Assembly: GCF_003426735.1 (NCBI RefSeq)
Contig: NZ_QVON01000002.1
Coordinates: forward strand, 434,001 to 498,000
Source: Arenibacter sp. P308M17
GTDB lineage: Bacteria > Bacteroidota > Bacteroidia > Flavobacteriales > Flavobacteriaceae
Direction of reading: 5' to 3'
DNA length: 64,000 bases
Below are positions 35,754-43,799 of the stretch, one piece after another (the first letter of the stretch is position 1; each line of letters starts with the position of its first letter). The position numbers and the translations under genes are program-made. Below the pieces are notes generated by a model. The model saw only the letters and a program-made list of their open reading frames with translations, had not been told where the DNA came from and ran no database searches.

Positions 35754-36983
35754 TTGATAAAATCAAATAAGCTCAAAATTTTCAATGATCCAATTTACGG
35801 ATTTATCGGAATACCCAATGCACTAATCTTTAATCTAATTGCTGAACCTTATTTTCAGCGCTTAAGGAGAATCTCCCAAATGGGCCTATCCTACCTGGTA
35901 TACCCAGGTGCCCACCATACCCGTTTCCATCATGCCCTCGGAAGCATGTACCTGATGCAACAGGCCATTCAGGTCCTCCGCTTTAAGTCGGTCGAAATCA
36001 CAAAGGAGGAGGAAGACGGACTCCTATGCGCCATTTTGTTGCATGATATTGGTCACGGCCCTTTTTCGCATGCCATGGAGCACAGTATTGTGGAAGGGGT
36101 GAACCATGAACATATATCCTTATTGTTCATGGAGGCCCTCAATCAAAAATATAAGGGAAAACTGAACACGGCCATTGCCATTTTTAAAGGGCTATATCCC
36201 AAAAAATTTTTAAACCAATTGGTCTCCAGTCAACTCGATATGGATAGAATGGATTATTTAAAAAGGGATAGTTTCTACACTGGGGTGGCGGAAGGCAATA
36301 TAAATTCCGAAAGGCTCCTTACCATGTTGAATGTTCTAAATGGCGAATTGGTAATAGAGGAGAAGGGGATATACTCGGTTGAAAAATTTTTGATGGCAAG
36401 GCGTTTTATGTATTGGCAGGTTTATTTGCACAAAACCGGGTTGGTAGCAGAACAGCTTTTGATAAAAATTTTACAAAGGGCCAAGGAATTGTTGGCCAAA
36501 GGAGGGAAGGTCCAATTTAGCGGTGCCCTTAAGTTCTTCATGGAGAACAAAATTTCAAAAGAGGAATTTTCCAGGAATAAGTTGGATCTGTTTGCCCAAT
36601 TGGATGATGTAGATATCTTATGGGCGGTTAAAAGCTGGCAGGACCATGAAGATTTTGTATTATCAAAACTCTGTAAAATGATCCTTGACCGTAGGTTGTT
36701 ACATATAAAATTGAAAAACAGGCCCATTAACGAAGCCAAACTGAACAGGCATTTTTTAAGCTTTAAAAACGAACATCGATTAACAGATGATGAAACGGCC
36801 TATTTTGTGTTTACCGGGGAGATCAAAAACCAGGCGTACAACTCCAAATGTCAGAATATAAACATTCTACATAGCAATGGTAGGGTAACGGATGTATCCA
36901 AGGCCTCCGATCAACAATATTTGAAAACGCTTTCCAAGACCGTTACCAAATATTATATGTGTTATCCTAAAGTTTCCGTTTAA
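35754..36983 (+). CDS. HD-domain phosphohydrolase
   Basis: Metal-dependent phosphohydrolase of the HD superfamily, related to dNTP triphosphohydrolases; 409 residues. HD motif residues: HHTRFHHALGSM, LLHDIGHGPFSHAME and the downstream SQLDMDRMDYLKRDS. The start is TTG, as no ATG precedes the conserved NKLKIFNDPIYGFI in frame. The C-terminal third is less conserved. Its exact substrate is unknown. It lies 23 bases before lpxD, but the latter has its own -7 box. Confidence 0.88.
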   Translation: MIKSNKLKIFNDPIYGFIGIPNALIFNLIAEPYFQRLRRISQMGLSYLVYPGAHHTRFHHALGSMYLMQQAIQVLRFKSVEITKEEEDGLLCAILLHDIGHGPFSHAMEHSIVEGVNHEHISLLFMEALNQKYKGKLNTAIAIFKGLYPKKFLNQLVSSQLDMDRMDYLKRDSFYTGVAEGNINSERLLTMLNVLNGELVIEEKGIYSVEKFLMARRFMYWQVYLHKTGLVAEQLLIKILQRAKELLAKGGKVQFSGALKFFMENKISKEEFSRNKLDLFAQLDDVDILWAVKSWQDHEDFVLSKLCKMILDRRLLHIKLKNRPINEAKLNRHFLSFKNEHRLTDDETAYFVFTGEIKNQAYNSKCQNINILHSNGRVTDVSKASDQQYLKTLSKTVTKYYMCYPKVSV

Positions 36984-36993
36984 CTATTTTTCT

Positions 36994-37001
36994 TACTTTT
37001 G
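36994..37001 (+). promoter_or_regulatory. -7 box of lpxD; transcript probably leaderless
   Basis: TACTTTTG ends five bases before the lpxD ATG at 37007, so a transcript from it would begin at or next to the start codon. Confidence 0.5.
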
Positions 37002-37006
37002 TCCCC

Positions 37007-38032
37007 ATGATATTTACAGCAAGCCAAATCGCGGGTATATTGGAAGGGGATGTTGAGGGCAATCCAGAAATAGCTGTACACAAATTGGCGAAGATAGAAG
37101 AAGGTGAAAAAGGGGCACTTACATTTCTGGCCAACCCAAAATACACTTCGTTCATTTACACTACAAAAGCATCTGTAACCATTGTAAATAGGGACTTTGT
37201 TCCAGATCATCACTTAGAAACCACCTTGATAAAAGTGGATGACGCATACAAATCCTTTTCCAAGCTTTTGGAATATTACAATCAGGTAAAAAACAACAAA
37301 ACAGGTATAGAGGAACCCGTTTTTAGGGCGGATACCGCTACATACGGCAAAGATTTTTATTTAGGGGCCTTTTCCTACCTGGGCAACAATGTAAAGATTG
37401 GTGACAATGTAAAAATATATCCCAATGTCTATATAGGGGACAATGTTTCCATAGGTAATAATGTGGTTATCTTTGCAGGGGCCAAAATTTATTCGGAAAC
37501 CCTTATTGGCAACCATTGTGTGGTCCACAGCGGCGTTGTTTTGGGTGCCGATGGCTTTGGATTTGCCCCTAGCGATAATGGAGAATACATAACGGTACCC
37601 CAGACAGGAAATGTTGTTCTTGAGGACAATGTTGATATTGGGGCCGGTACTACTATAGATAGGGCCACCTTGGGCTCTACCATTCTCAGGAAGGGGGTAA
37701 AATTGGATAACCAAATCCAGATAGCCCACAATGTGGAAATCGGGGAGCATACCGTAATTGCCGCGCAAACGGGAATTGCCGGATCCACTAAAATTGGAAA
37801 GTACTGCAAGATAGGGGGTCAGGTAGGTATTGTAGGTCATATTATAATAGGGGACAGGGTAAAAATACAGGCACAGTCCGGTATTGGAAGAAATGTCAAG
37901 GATGATGAGGTATTGCAGGGTTCTCCAGCCTTTAATTACGGGGATTACAATAAATCATATGTACATTTTAAAAACTTTCCCAAATTAATAAATAGATTGG
38001 AACACTTAGAAAAAAAGATTGACGGTGAGTAA
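37007..38032 (+). CDS. lpxD: UDP-3-O-(3-hydroxyacyl)glucosamine N-acyltransferase
   Basis: Third step of lipid A synthesis: adds the second 3-hydroxyacyl chain from ACP to UDP-acylglucosamine. An N-terminal uridine-binding domain (about 1-100; GALTFLANPKYTSFIYTTKASVTIV) precedes a left-handed beta helix of hexapeptide repeats. The probable catalytic His241 sits in NQIQIAHNVEIGEH, with GADGFGFAPSDNGEY before it. 341 residues is normal. The lpxC-fabZ start overlaps its stop codon, and lpxA follows, so the lipid A genes form one operon. Confidence 0.95.
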   Translation: MIFTASQIAGILEGDVEGNPEIAVHKLAKIEEGEKGALTFLANPKYTSFIYTTKASVTIVNRDFVPDHHLETTLIKVDDAYKSFSKLLEYYNQVKNNKTGIEEPVFRADTATYGKDFYLGAFSYLGNNVKIGDNVKIYPNVYIGDNVSIGNNVVIFAGAKIYSETLIGNHCVVHSGVVLGADGFGFAPSDNGEYITVPQTGNVVLEDNVDIGAGTTIDRATLGSTILRKGVKLDNQIQIAHNVEIGEHTVIAAQTGIAGSTKIGKYCKIGGQVGIVGHIIIGDRVKIQAQSGIGRNVKDDEVLQGSPAFNYGDYNKSYVHFKNFPKLINRLEHLEKKIDGE

Positions 38033-39425
38033 TACAGCTACAAAACAACGGACAATTGCGAAGGAAATTACACTTAAGGGTGTAGGATTGCACACAGGGG
38101 AAAATGTGACATTAAAGTTTGTTCCAGCTCCTGAAAATTTTGGTTATGCCTTTAAGCGTGTGGATCTCGAAGGGGAGCCCGTCATAGAGGCCGACGCCAA
38201 TTTTGTAGTAAATACCCAAAGGGGTACCAATCTGGAAAAACGAGGAGTAAAGATTCAAACTTCAGAGCATGTCCTGGCCGCCTTGGTAGGCTTGGAAATA
38301 GACAATGTCCTAATAGAGCTGAATGCCCCGGAACCCCCTATAATGGACGGATCATCCAAGTATTTTGTACAAGCACTTGAAGATGCGGGTATTGTAGAGC
38401 AGAATGCTTTTCGGGATGAGTTTGTAGTAAAGGACGTCATATCGTACAAAGATGAGGAAACCGGTAGCGAGATCACTATTATCCCTTCGGATAGCTATCA
38501 GATAACGACCATGGTAGATTTTGGCACCAAAGTGCTGGGCACCCAAAATGCCACTTTAGAAAATCTAAGCGAGTTTAAATCGGAAATAGCGGATGCCAGA
38601 ACCTTTAGTTTCCTGCACGAACTTGAGATGTTGTTGGAAAATGGCCTGATAAAAGGTGGAGATTTAAATAATGCTATTGTTTATGTGGATAAGGAGATTT
38701 CCGATTCCACCATGAAAAAGCTGGAAAAGGCCTTTAACAAGAAAAAATTATCGGTAAAGCCCAATGGCATATTGGACAACTTAACGTTGCACCAGCCCAA
38801 TGAAGCCGCCAGACATAAGTTATTGGATGTAATTGGCGACCTTGCCCTTACAGGAACAAGGATAAGGGGGAAAGTTATCGCCAATAAACCGGGACATTTT
38901 GTGAATACACAGTTCGCAAAAAAATTGTCCAAAATCATTAAAATGGAAAAGAGGAACCATGTACCGCAATACGATCTGAACAAGCCTCCTTTGATGGATA
39001 TCCACCAGATTATGGATATGTTGCCACATAGACCTCCGTTCCTGCTCATAGACAGGATTTTGGAACTGTCCGAACAACATGTAGTAGGCATGAAGAATGT
39101 AACCATGAACGAACCTTTTTTTGTTGGCCACTTCCCAGGGGCACCTGTAATGCCGGGGGTCCTTCAAGTGGAGGCGATGGCACAAACCGGGGGCATCTTG
39201 GTGCTGAGCACCGTTCCCGATCCCGAAAATTACCTTACGCTTTTCATGAAGATCGATAATGTAAAATTTAAACAGAAGGTGCTTCCCGGAGATACCCTAA
39301 TTTTCCACTGTAGTTTAATTACACCTATAAGGAGAGGTATATGCCATATGCAGGCCTACGCCTATGCCAATAGTAAATTGGTATGCGAGGCTGAAATGAT
39401 GGCCCAAATAGTTAAAAAGAAATAA
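38025..39425 (+). CDS. lpxC-fabZ: Bifunctional LpxC deacetylase / FabZ dehydratase
   Basis: Natural fusion usual in Bacteroidota. N-terminal LpxC (about residues 1-310): GVGLHTGENVTL, zinc His in SEHVLAALVGLEIDNVL, EPPIMDGSSKYF and HKLLDVIGDLALTG; it deacetylates UDP-3-acyl-GlcNAc, the committed step of lipid A synthesis. C-terminal FabZ (about 318-466): MLPHRPPFLLIDRILEL with the catalytic His, and GHFPGAPVMPGVLQVEAMAQTGG with the Glu; it dehydrates 3-hydroxyacyl-ACP. The same substrate pool thus feeds both fatty acid and lipid A synthesis. GTG start at 38025 overlaps the lpxD stop by 8 bases; a TTG at 38019 is possible. Confidence 0.95.
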   Translation: MSNTATKQRTIAKEITLKGVGLHTGENVTLKFVPAPENFGYAFKRVDLEGEPVIEADANFVVNTQRGTNLEKRGVKIQTSEHVLAALVGLEIDNVLIELNAPEPPIMDGSSKYFVQALEDAGIVEQNAFRDEFVVKDVISYKDEETGSEITIIPSDSYQITTMVDFGTKVLGTQNATLENLSEFKSEIADARTFSFLHELEMLLENGLIKGGDLNNAIVYVDKEISDSTMKKLEKAFNKKKLSVKPNGILDNLTLHQPNEAARHKLLDVIGDLALTGTRIRGKVIANKPGHFVNTQFAKKLSKIIKMEKRNHVPQYDLNKPPLMDIHQIMDMLPHRPPFLLIDRILELSEQHVVGMKNVTMNEPFFVGHFPGAPVMPGVLQVEAMAQTGGILVLSTVPDPENYLTLFMKIDNVKFKQKVLPGDTLIFHCSLITPIRRGICHMQAYAYANSKLVCEAEMMAQIVKKK

Positions 39426-39430
39426 GAAGG

Positions 39431-40216
39431 ATGAATCAACCACTGGCCTATATTCACCCTGGGGCTAAAATTTCCAAAAATGTTGTAGTAGAACCATTTA
39501 CAACTATCCACAATAACGTAATAATTGGAGATGGTACATGGATAGGTTCCAATGTGACCATAATGGAAGGTGCCCGTATTGGAAAAAATTGCAATATTTT
39601 CCCCGGCGCCGTTATATCCGCACCCCCACAGGATTTAAAATATGAAGGTGAAGAAACCACCGTTATAATCGGCAACAATACCACTATAAGGGAATGCGCT
39701 ACCATACATAAGGGCACATCGGATAGAATGAAAACGGTTATTGGGGACAATTGCCTAATAATGGCCTATTGCCATGTTGCGCATGATTGCCTGGTGGGCA
39801 ACAATTGTATTTTCTCCAACAATTCCACCCTGGCCGGACACGTAACCATTGGCGACAATGTAATATTGGCCGGCTTGGTAGCCGTACATCAATTTGTGTC
39901 CATTGGTCGCCACGCCTTTGTAACGGGTGGGTCCTTGGTAAGAAAGGATGTACCGCCATTTGTAAAAGCGGCCCGCGAACCTTTATCCTATGTAGGTATC
40001 AATTCCGTAGGCTTGAGAAGAAGAAACTTCGATTCTGATAAAATCCGGGAGATACAGAATATTTACCGAATACTATATCAAAAGAATTATAATAATTCCC
40101 AAGCTGTTCAAATTATTGAAGCGGAAATGGAGGCCACTCCGGAAAGGGATGAAATTTTACAATTTATAAGGGATTCACAAAGAGGAATCATGAAAGGTTA
40201 TTTTAGTACTAATTAG
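39431..40216 (+). CDS. lpxA: Acyl-ACP--UDP-N-acetylglucosamine O-acyltransferase
   Basis: First step of lipid A synthesis. A beta-helix of hexapeptide repeats with the catalytic His118 in MAYCHVAHDC; the C-terminal helical domain is IREIQNIYRILYQKNYNNSQAVQIIEAE. 261 residues, ATG six bases after the lpxC-fabZ stop codon, so translation is closely linked. GGSLVRKDVPPFVKA is the usual acyl-chain and dimer contact segment. Confidence 0.96.
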   Translation: MNQPLAYIHPGAKISKNVVVEPFTTIHNNVIIGDGTWIGSNVTIMEGARIGKNCNIFPGAVISAPPQDLKYEGEETTVIIGNNTTIRECATIHKGTSDRMKTVIGDNCLIMAYCHVAHDCLVGNNCIFSNNSTLAGHVTIGDNVILAGLVAVHQFVSIGRHAFVTGGSLVRKDVPPFVKAAREPLSYVGINSVGLRRRNFDSDKIREIQNIYRILYQKNYNNSQAVQIIEAEMEATPERDEILQFIRDSQRGIMKGYFSTN

Positions 40217-40222
40217 AATTTT

Positions 40223-40789
40223 ATGGCATCAACATCGGATATTAGAAAAGGATTGTGCATCAGGTACAACAACGACATTTACAAAATAATTGAATTTCTT
40301 CATGTTAAACCGGGAAAGGGCCCCGCTTTTGTCAGGACGAAATTGAAAAGTATAAGTACCGGCAAAGTATTGGACAATACGTTTTCCGGAGGGGCGAAAA
40401 TTGAGGATGTACGGGTAGAGACCCGCTCCTATCAATTTTTATATGCCGAGGGGGAGAACTACCACTTCATGAACACGGGCGACTACAACCAAATTACCCT
40501 ACAAGAGAGCTCTTTGGATGCACCCGATTTGTTGAAAGAGGGCGAAGTGGTGACCATACTTTTCAACACTGAGGACAGTATGCCACTTTCGGTAGATATG
40601 CCGGCAAGTGTTATCTTGGAGGTTACTTATGCAGAACCCGGAGTTAAAGGCAATACGGCCACCAATGCCACCAAACCTGCCAAGGTTGAAACAGGGGCCA
40701 CCGTAAATGTGCCTTTGTTTATCAATGAAGGCGATAAAATAAAAATTGATACCGAAAAAGGCGCTTATATGGAGCGTGTAAAGGAATAA
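40223..40789 (+). CDS. efp: Elongation factor P
   Basis: Ribosome-binding factor that relieves stalling at polyproline; 188 residues in three beta-barrel domains. The tip loop HVKPGKGPAFVRTK carries Lys32, the residue modified or used unmodified at this position. The C-terminal domain signature GATVNVPLFINEGDKIKIDTEKGAYMERV is complete. It starts six bases after lpxA, which suggests co-transcription of efp with the lipid A operon. Confidence 0.97.
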   Translation: MASTSDIRKGLCIRYNNDIYKIIEFLHVKPGKGPAFVRTKLKSISTGKVLDNTFSGGAKIEDVRVETRSYQFLYAEGENYHFMNTGDYNQITLQESSLDAPDLLKEGEVVTILFNTEDSMPLSVDMPASVILEVTYAEPGVKGNTATNATKPAKVETGATVNVPLFINEGDKIKIDTEKGAYMERVKE

Positions 40790-40836
40790 TTAAGTTACAC
40801 CATGCTTTTTGCCGTTAATGGCGTAGAACCCCTATT

Positions 40837-41769
40837 ATGAAGTTTCCAATTCCCTATACGCTTAACCAGATTGCTACTATAATAAAGGCCGAATATGTTG
40901 GCCATGACGATTTTCCTGTATTGGGCATGAACGAAATCCATGTTGTGGAGAAGGGCGACATCGTTTTTGTGGACCATCCCAAATACTATGACAAGGCACT
41001 TAACTGTGCGGCATCTATTGTTCTGATCAATAAAGAGGTTGCCTGCCCGGAAGGGAAGGCATTATTGATTTCAGACGATCCATTTAGGGATTTTAACCTC
41101 CTTACCCTTTTTTTCAAACCTTTTGTCCAAGCCCAAAAAAACATTTCCAGCTCGGCCAAAATTGGCAGAGATACCATTATTCAACCCAATTGTTTTATAG
41201 GGAACAATGTAGTTATTGGCGATAACTGCCTTATTCACTCCAACGTATCCATTTATGACAATTGTATAATAGGAAACAACGTTACCATTCATTCGGGTTC
41301 GGTATTGGGTTCCGATGCCTTTTATTACAAAAAAAGACCGGAAGGATATGATAAATTGATCTCTGGGGGAAAGGTAGTTATTGAGGACAATGTGGACATT
41401 GGTGCCCTTTGCACCATAGACAAAGGGGTTACGGGCAATACGACGATCAAGAAAGGAACAAAATTGGACAATCAGGTTCAAGTTGGCCATGATACGGTAA
41501 TAGGGGAAAAATGCCTAATTGCCTCCCAAACCGGTATTGCCGGCTGCGTAATCATCGAAGATGAGGTTACCCTATGGGGACAGGTGGGTATTACGAGTGC
41601 CGTCACCATTGGAAAAAAAGCGGTAGTCCTTGCACAAACCGGAGTTTCGAAATCCTTGGAAGGCGGGGGAAATTATTTTGGGACTCCGGCAGAGGAATCA
41701 AGGGAAAAATTAAAACAGTTGGCCTATGTTAAGCAAATCCCCTATATATTAAAAAAAATAGAAGAATAA
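40837..41769 (+). CDS. LpxD paralogue (hexapeptide acyltransferase)
   Basis: Second LpxD-type protein, 310 residues. It keeps the N-terminal uridine-binding-like part (residues 1-100, with GDIVFVDHPKYYDKAL) and the beta helix, and the probable catalytic His218 in NQVQVGHDTVIGEK. Compared with lpxD at 37007 it is about 30 residues shorter, mainly near residues 80-110, and replaces GADGFGFAPS by GSDAFYYKKRP next to the active site, which points to a different acyl or sugar nucleotide preference. It is co-oriented with efp (47-base gap) and likely in the same transcript. Relatives are usually annotated as the same enzyme; the duplication suggests division of labour. Confidence 0.85.
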   Translation: MKFPIPYTLNQIATIIKAEYVGHDDFPVLGMNEIHVVEKGDIVFVDHPKYYDKALNCAASIVLINKEVACPEGKALLISDDPFRDFNLLTLFFKPFVQAQKNISSSAKIGRDTIIQPNCFIGNNVVIGDNCLIHSNVSIYDNCIIGNNVTIHSGSVLGSDAFYYKKRPEGYDKLISGGKVVIEDNVDIGALCTIDKGVTGNTTIKKGTKLDNQVQVGHDTVIGEKCLIASQTGIAGCVIIEDEVTLWGQVGITSAVTIGKKAVVLAQTGVSKSLEGGGNYFGTPAEESREKLKQLAYVKQIPYILKKIEE

Positions 41770-41808
41770 ATATGCAGGAGAATAGTTTAGAATTCCTTTT
41801 CAAAACTT

Positions 41809-41816
41809 TATTTTTG
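41809..41816 (+). promoter_or_regulatory. -7 box of sucD
   Basis: TATTTTTG with TTTA at 41786-41789 (19-base spacer) as -33 element. A leader of about 20 bases precedes the ATG. Confidence 0.6.
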
Positions 41817-41842
41817 CAAGAATCAATTAAACCAAATATATA

Positions 41843-42715
41843 ATGAGCGTTTTAGTAAACAAGGATTCCAAAATTATTGTTCAAGGTTTTACAGGTAGCG
41901 AAGGTACTTTCCATGCTGAACAGATGATCGAATACGGCACCAATGTAGTTGGAGGGGTAACCCCGGGGAAAGGTGGACAAGAGCATTTGGGAAAACCTGT
42001 ATTCAATACAGTTGAAGAAGCCGTTCAAAAAGTTGGGGCCGATACTACCATTATCTTTGTGCCACCTGCATTTGCCGCAGATGCAATTATGGAAGCTGCT
42101 AGCGCCGGAATTAAAGTAATCATTACCATCACGGAAGGTATACCCGTAGCCGATATGGTAAAGGTATATGACTATATAAAACATATGGACTGTAGATTGG
42201 TGGGGCCAAACTGTCCTGGAGTAATTACCCCTGGCGAGGCCAAAGTAGGCATAATGCCAGGCTTCGTCTTTAAAAAGGGTAATGTAGGGATTGTTTCCAA
42301 ATCAGGGACTTTAACCTATGAGGCCGCGGACCAGGTAGTACGCCAAGGTCTCGGTATTACAACTGCCATTGGAATAGGCGGCGATCCTATAATCGGTACT
42401 ACTACAAAAGAAGCGGTTGAGTTGTTGATCAATGATCCGGAAACGACATGTGTGGTCATGATCGGTGAAATAGGCGGACAATTGGAAGCCGATGCCGCAC
42501 AGTGGTACAGGGCCAGTGGAAGCAAGAAACCAATCGTTGGTTTTATTGCCGGTGAAACAGCTCCTGCTGGAAGAACTATGGGGCATGCAGGTGCTATAGT
42601 GGGCGGTAGTGACGATACGGCACAGGCGAAAAAAAGAATTATGAGGGAATGTGGTATCCATGTTGTTGATTCCCCTGCCGAAATCGGTTTAAAAGTAAAA
42701 CAAGTATTGGGATAG
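41843..42715 (+). CDS. sucD: Succinyl-CoA synthetase subunit alpha
   Basis: Nucleotide- and CoA-binding subunit of succinyl-CoA synthetase (TCA cycle). CoA-binding Rossmann part at the N-terminus (IIVQGFTGSEGTFHAEQM), the active-site phospho-His248 in TMGHAGAIVGG, and NCPGVITPGEAKVGIMPG. 290 residues, complete. The beta subunit gene (sucC) is not adjacent; this separation is common in flavobacteria. Confidence 0.97.
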   Translation: MSVLVNKDSKIIVQGFTGSEGTFHAEQMIEYGTNVVGGVTPGKGGQEHLGKPVFNTVEEAVQKVGADTTIIFVPPAFAADAIMEAASAGIKVIITITEGIPVADMVKVYDYIKHMDCRLVGPNCPGVITPGEAKVGIMPGFVFKKGNVGIVSKSGTLTYEAADQVVRQGLGITTAIGIGGDPIIGTTTKEAVELLINDPETTCVVMIGEIGGQLEADAAQWYRASGSKKPIVGFIAGETAPAGRTMGHAGAIVGGSDDTAQAKKRIMRECGIHVVDSPAEIGLKVKQVLG

Positions 42716-42815
42716 TCCCGTTCAATAAATTTTATTCCGTTTATACTGTACCGATTAACTCGGAATTTTTCAGGATAAGCGGATTTTTTTTTGCCTATGG
42801 ATTTGTCGATACGTT

Positions 42816-42849
42816 AAAATTTTCAATTCGTATTTAGATTGAAAATTTT
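42816..42849. repeat. 12-bp perfect inverted repeat overlapping the fabG promoter
   Basis: AAAATTTTCAAT and ATTGAAAATTTT separated by ten bases. Its right arm overlaps TTTC (42847-42850), the presumed -33 element of the fabG promoter, so it could be an operator as well as an RNA hairpin for the end of the sucD transcript. No T-run directly follows. Confidence 0.5.
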
Positions 42850-42869
42850 CAAACAGTTAAAACATAACC

Positions 42870-42877
42870 TATATTTG
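42870..42877 (+). promoter_or_regulatory. -7 box of the fabG gene
   Basis: TATATTTG, 19 bases after TTTC at 42847-42850. The ATG lies 27 bases beyond the box. Confidence 0.6.
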
Positions 42878-42903
42878 ATTATCAACTTAGAAACTAAAGA
42901 CAG

Positions 42904-43653
42904 ATGAAGTTACTAGAAGGAAAAAATGCAATAATCACCGGAGCAAGCAGGGGAATCGGAACTGGGATAGCCCAAGTTTTCGCAAAGCACGGCGCCAATG
43001 TTGCCTTTACATATAGTTCCAGTGAAGCCCCCGCTCTGGCCCTGGAAAAAGAGTTGTCCAACTACGGTGTAAAAGCCAAGGCCTATAAGAGCAATGCTGC
43101 AAGTTTTGAAGATTCGGAAAAATTGGTGGCCCAAGTATTGGAAGATTTTGGAGGTACAATCGATATTCTGATCAACAATGCAGGAATTACCAAGGACAAC
43201 TTATTAATGAGGATGGGCGAAGATGATTTTGATACCGTCATAGAAATAAATTTAAAATCGGTCTTCAACATGACCAAGGCCGTTCAGCGGACCATGCTGA
43301 AACAAAGAAGTGGCTCCATAATAAACATGAGCAGTGTGGTAGGGGTAAAAGGCAATGCGGGCCAGGCAAATTATGCCGCTTCCAAAGCCGGAATGATAGG
43401 GTTTACCAAATCCATAGCCCTGGAACTCGGTTCTAGAAATATAAGATGTAACGCCATAGCACCAGGCTTTATTGAAACGGAAATGACCGATAAACTGGAT
43501 GCAAAGGTAGTACAGGGATGGCGGGATGGAATTCCGTTAAAAAGGGGAGGACAGCCCGAGGATGTGGCCAATGCCTGCCTGTTTTTGGCTTCGGACCTCT
43601 CTTCCTATATCACAGGACAGGTATTGAACGTGGATGGGGGAATGTTGACATAA
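42904..43653 (+). CDS. fabG: 3-oxoacyl-ACP reductase
   Basis: NADPH-dependent reduction of 3-oxoacyl-ACP in fatty acid elongation. SDR family: nucleotide motif TGASRGIG (12-19), NNAGIT from 91, catalytic Ser143/144, Tyr157 and Lys161 in NYAASKAG, and the C-terminal TGQVLNVDGGM. 249 residues is full length. A single-gene unit by spacing, with the promoter described just upstream. Confidence 0.94.
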   Translation: MKLLEGKNAIITGASRGIGTGIAQVFAKHGANVAFTYSSSEAPALALEKELSNYGVKAKAYKSNAASFEDSEKLVAQVLEDFGGTIDILINNAGITKDNLLMRMGEDDFDTVIEINLKSVFNMTKAVQRTMLKQRSGSIINMSSVVGVKGNAGQANYAASKAGMIGFTKSIALELGSRNIRCNAIAPGFIETEMTDKLDAKVVQGWRDGIPLKRGGQPEDVANACLFLASDLSSYITGQVLNVDGGMLT

Positions 43654-43799
43654 GTATTATTTTTTGGCACAATGGAGCTTTAATTAGCTGCAGTTATATT
43701 TTTCCCGATAAACGGATCGGCAGCGTTCCGAACAAGCTAGATGCTGTACAACAAATTCAGCCTATAGCTACCGCATAGCAATAATTGCAACTATTATTT

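Noticed and set aside
35734-35757. Seven-codon frame MRKEFWF overlapping the TTG start of the HD gene
   Set aside because: The predicted transcription start (about 35739) lies inside its first codons, so it is unlikely to be translated.
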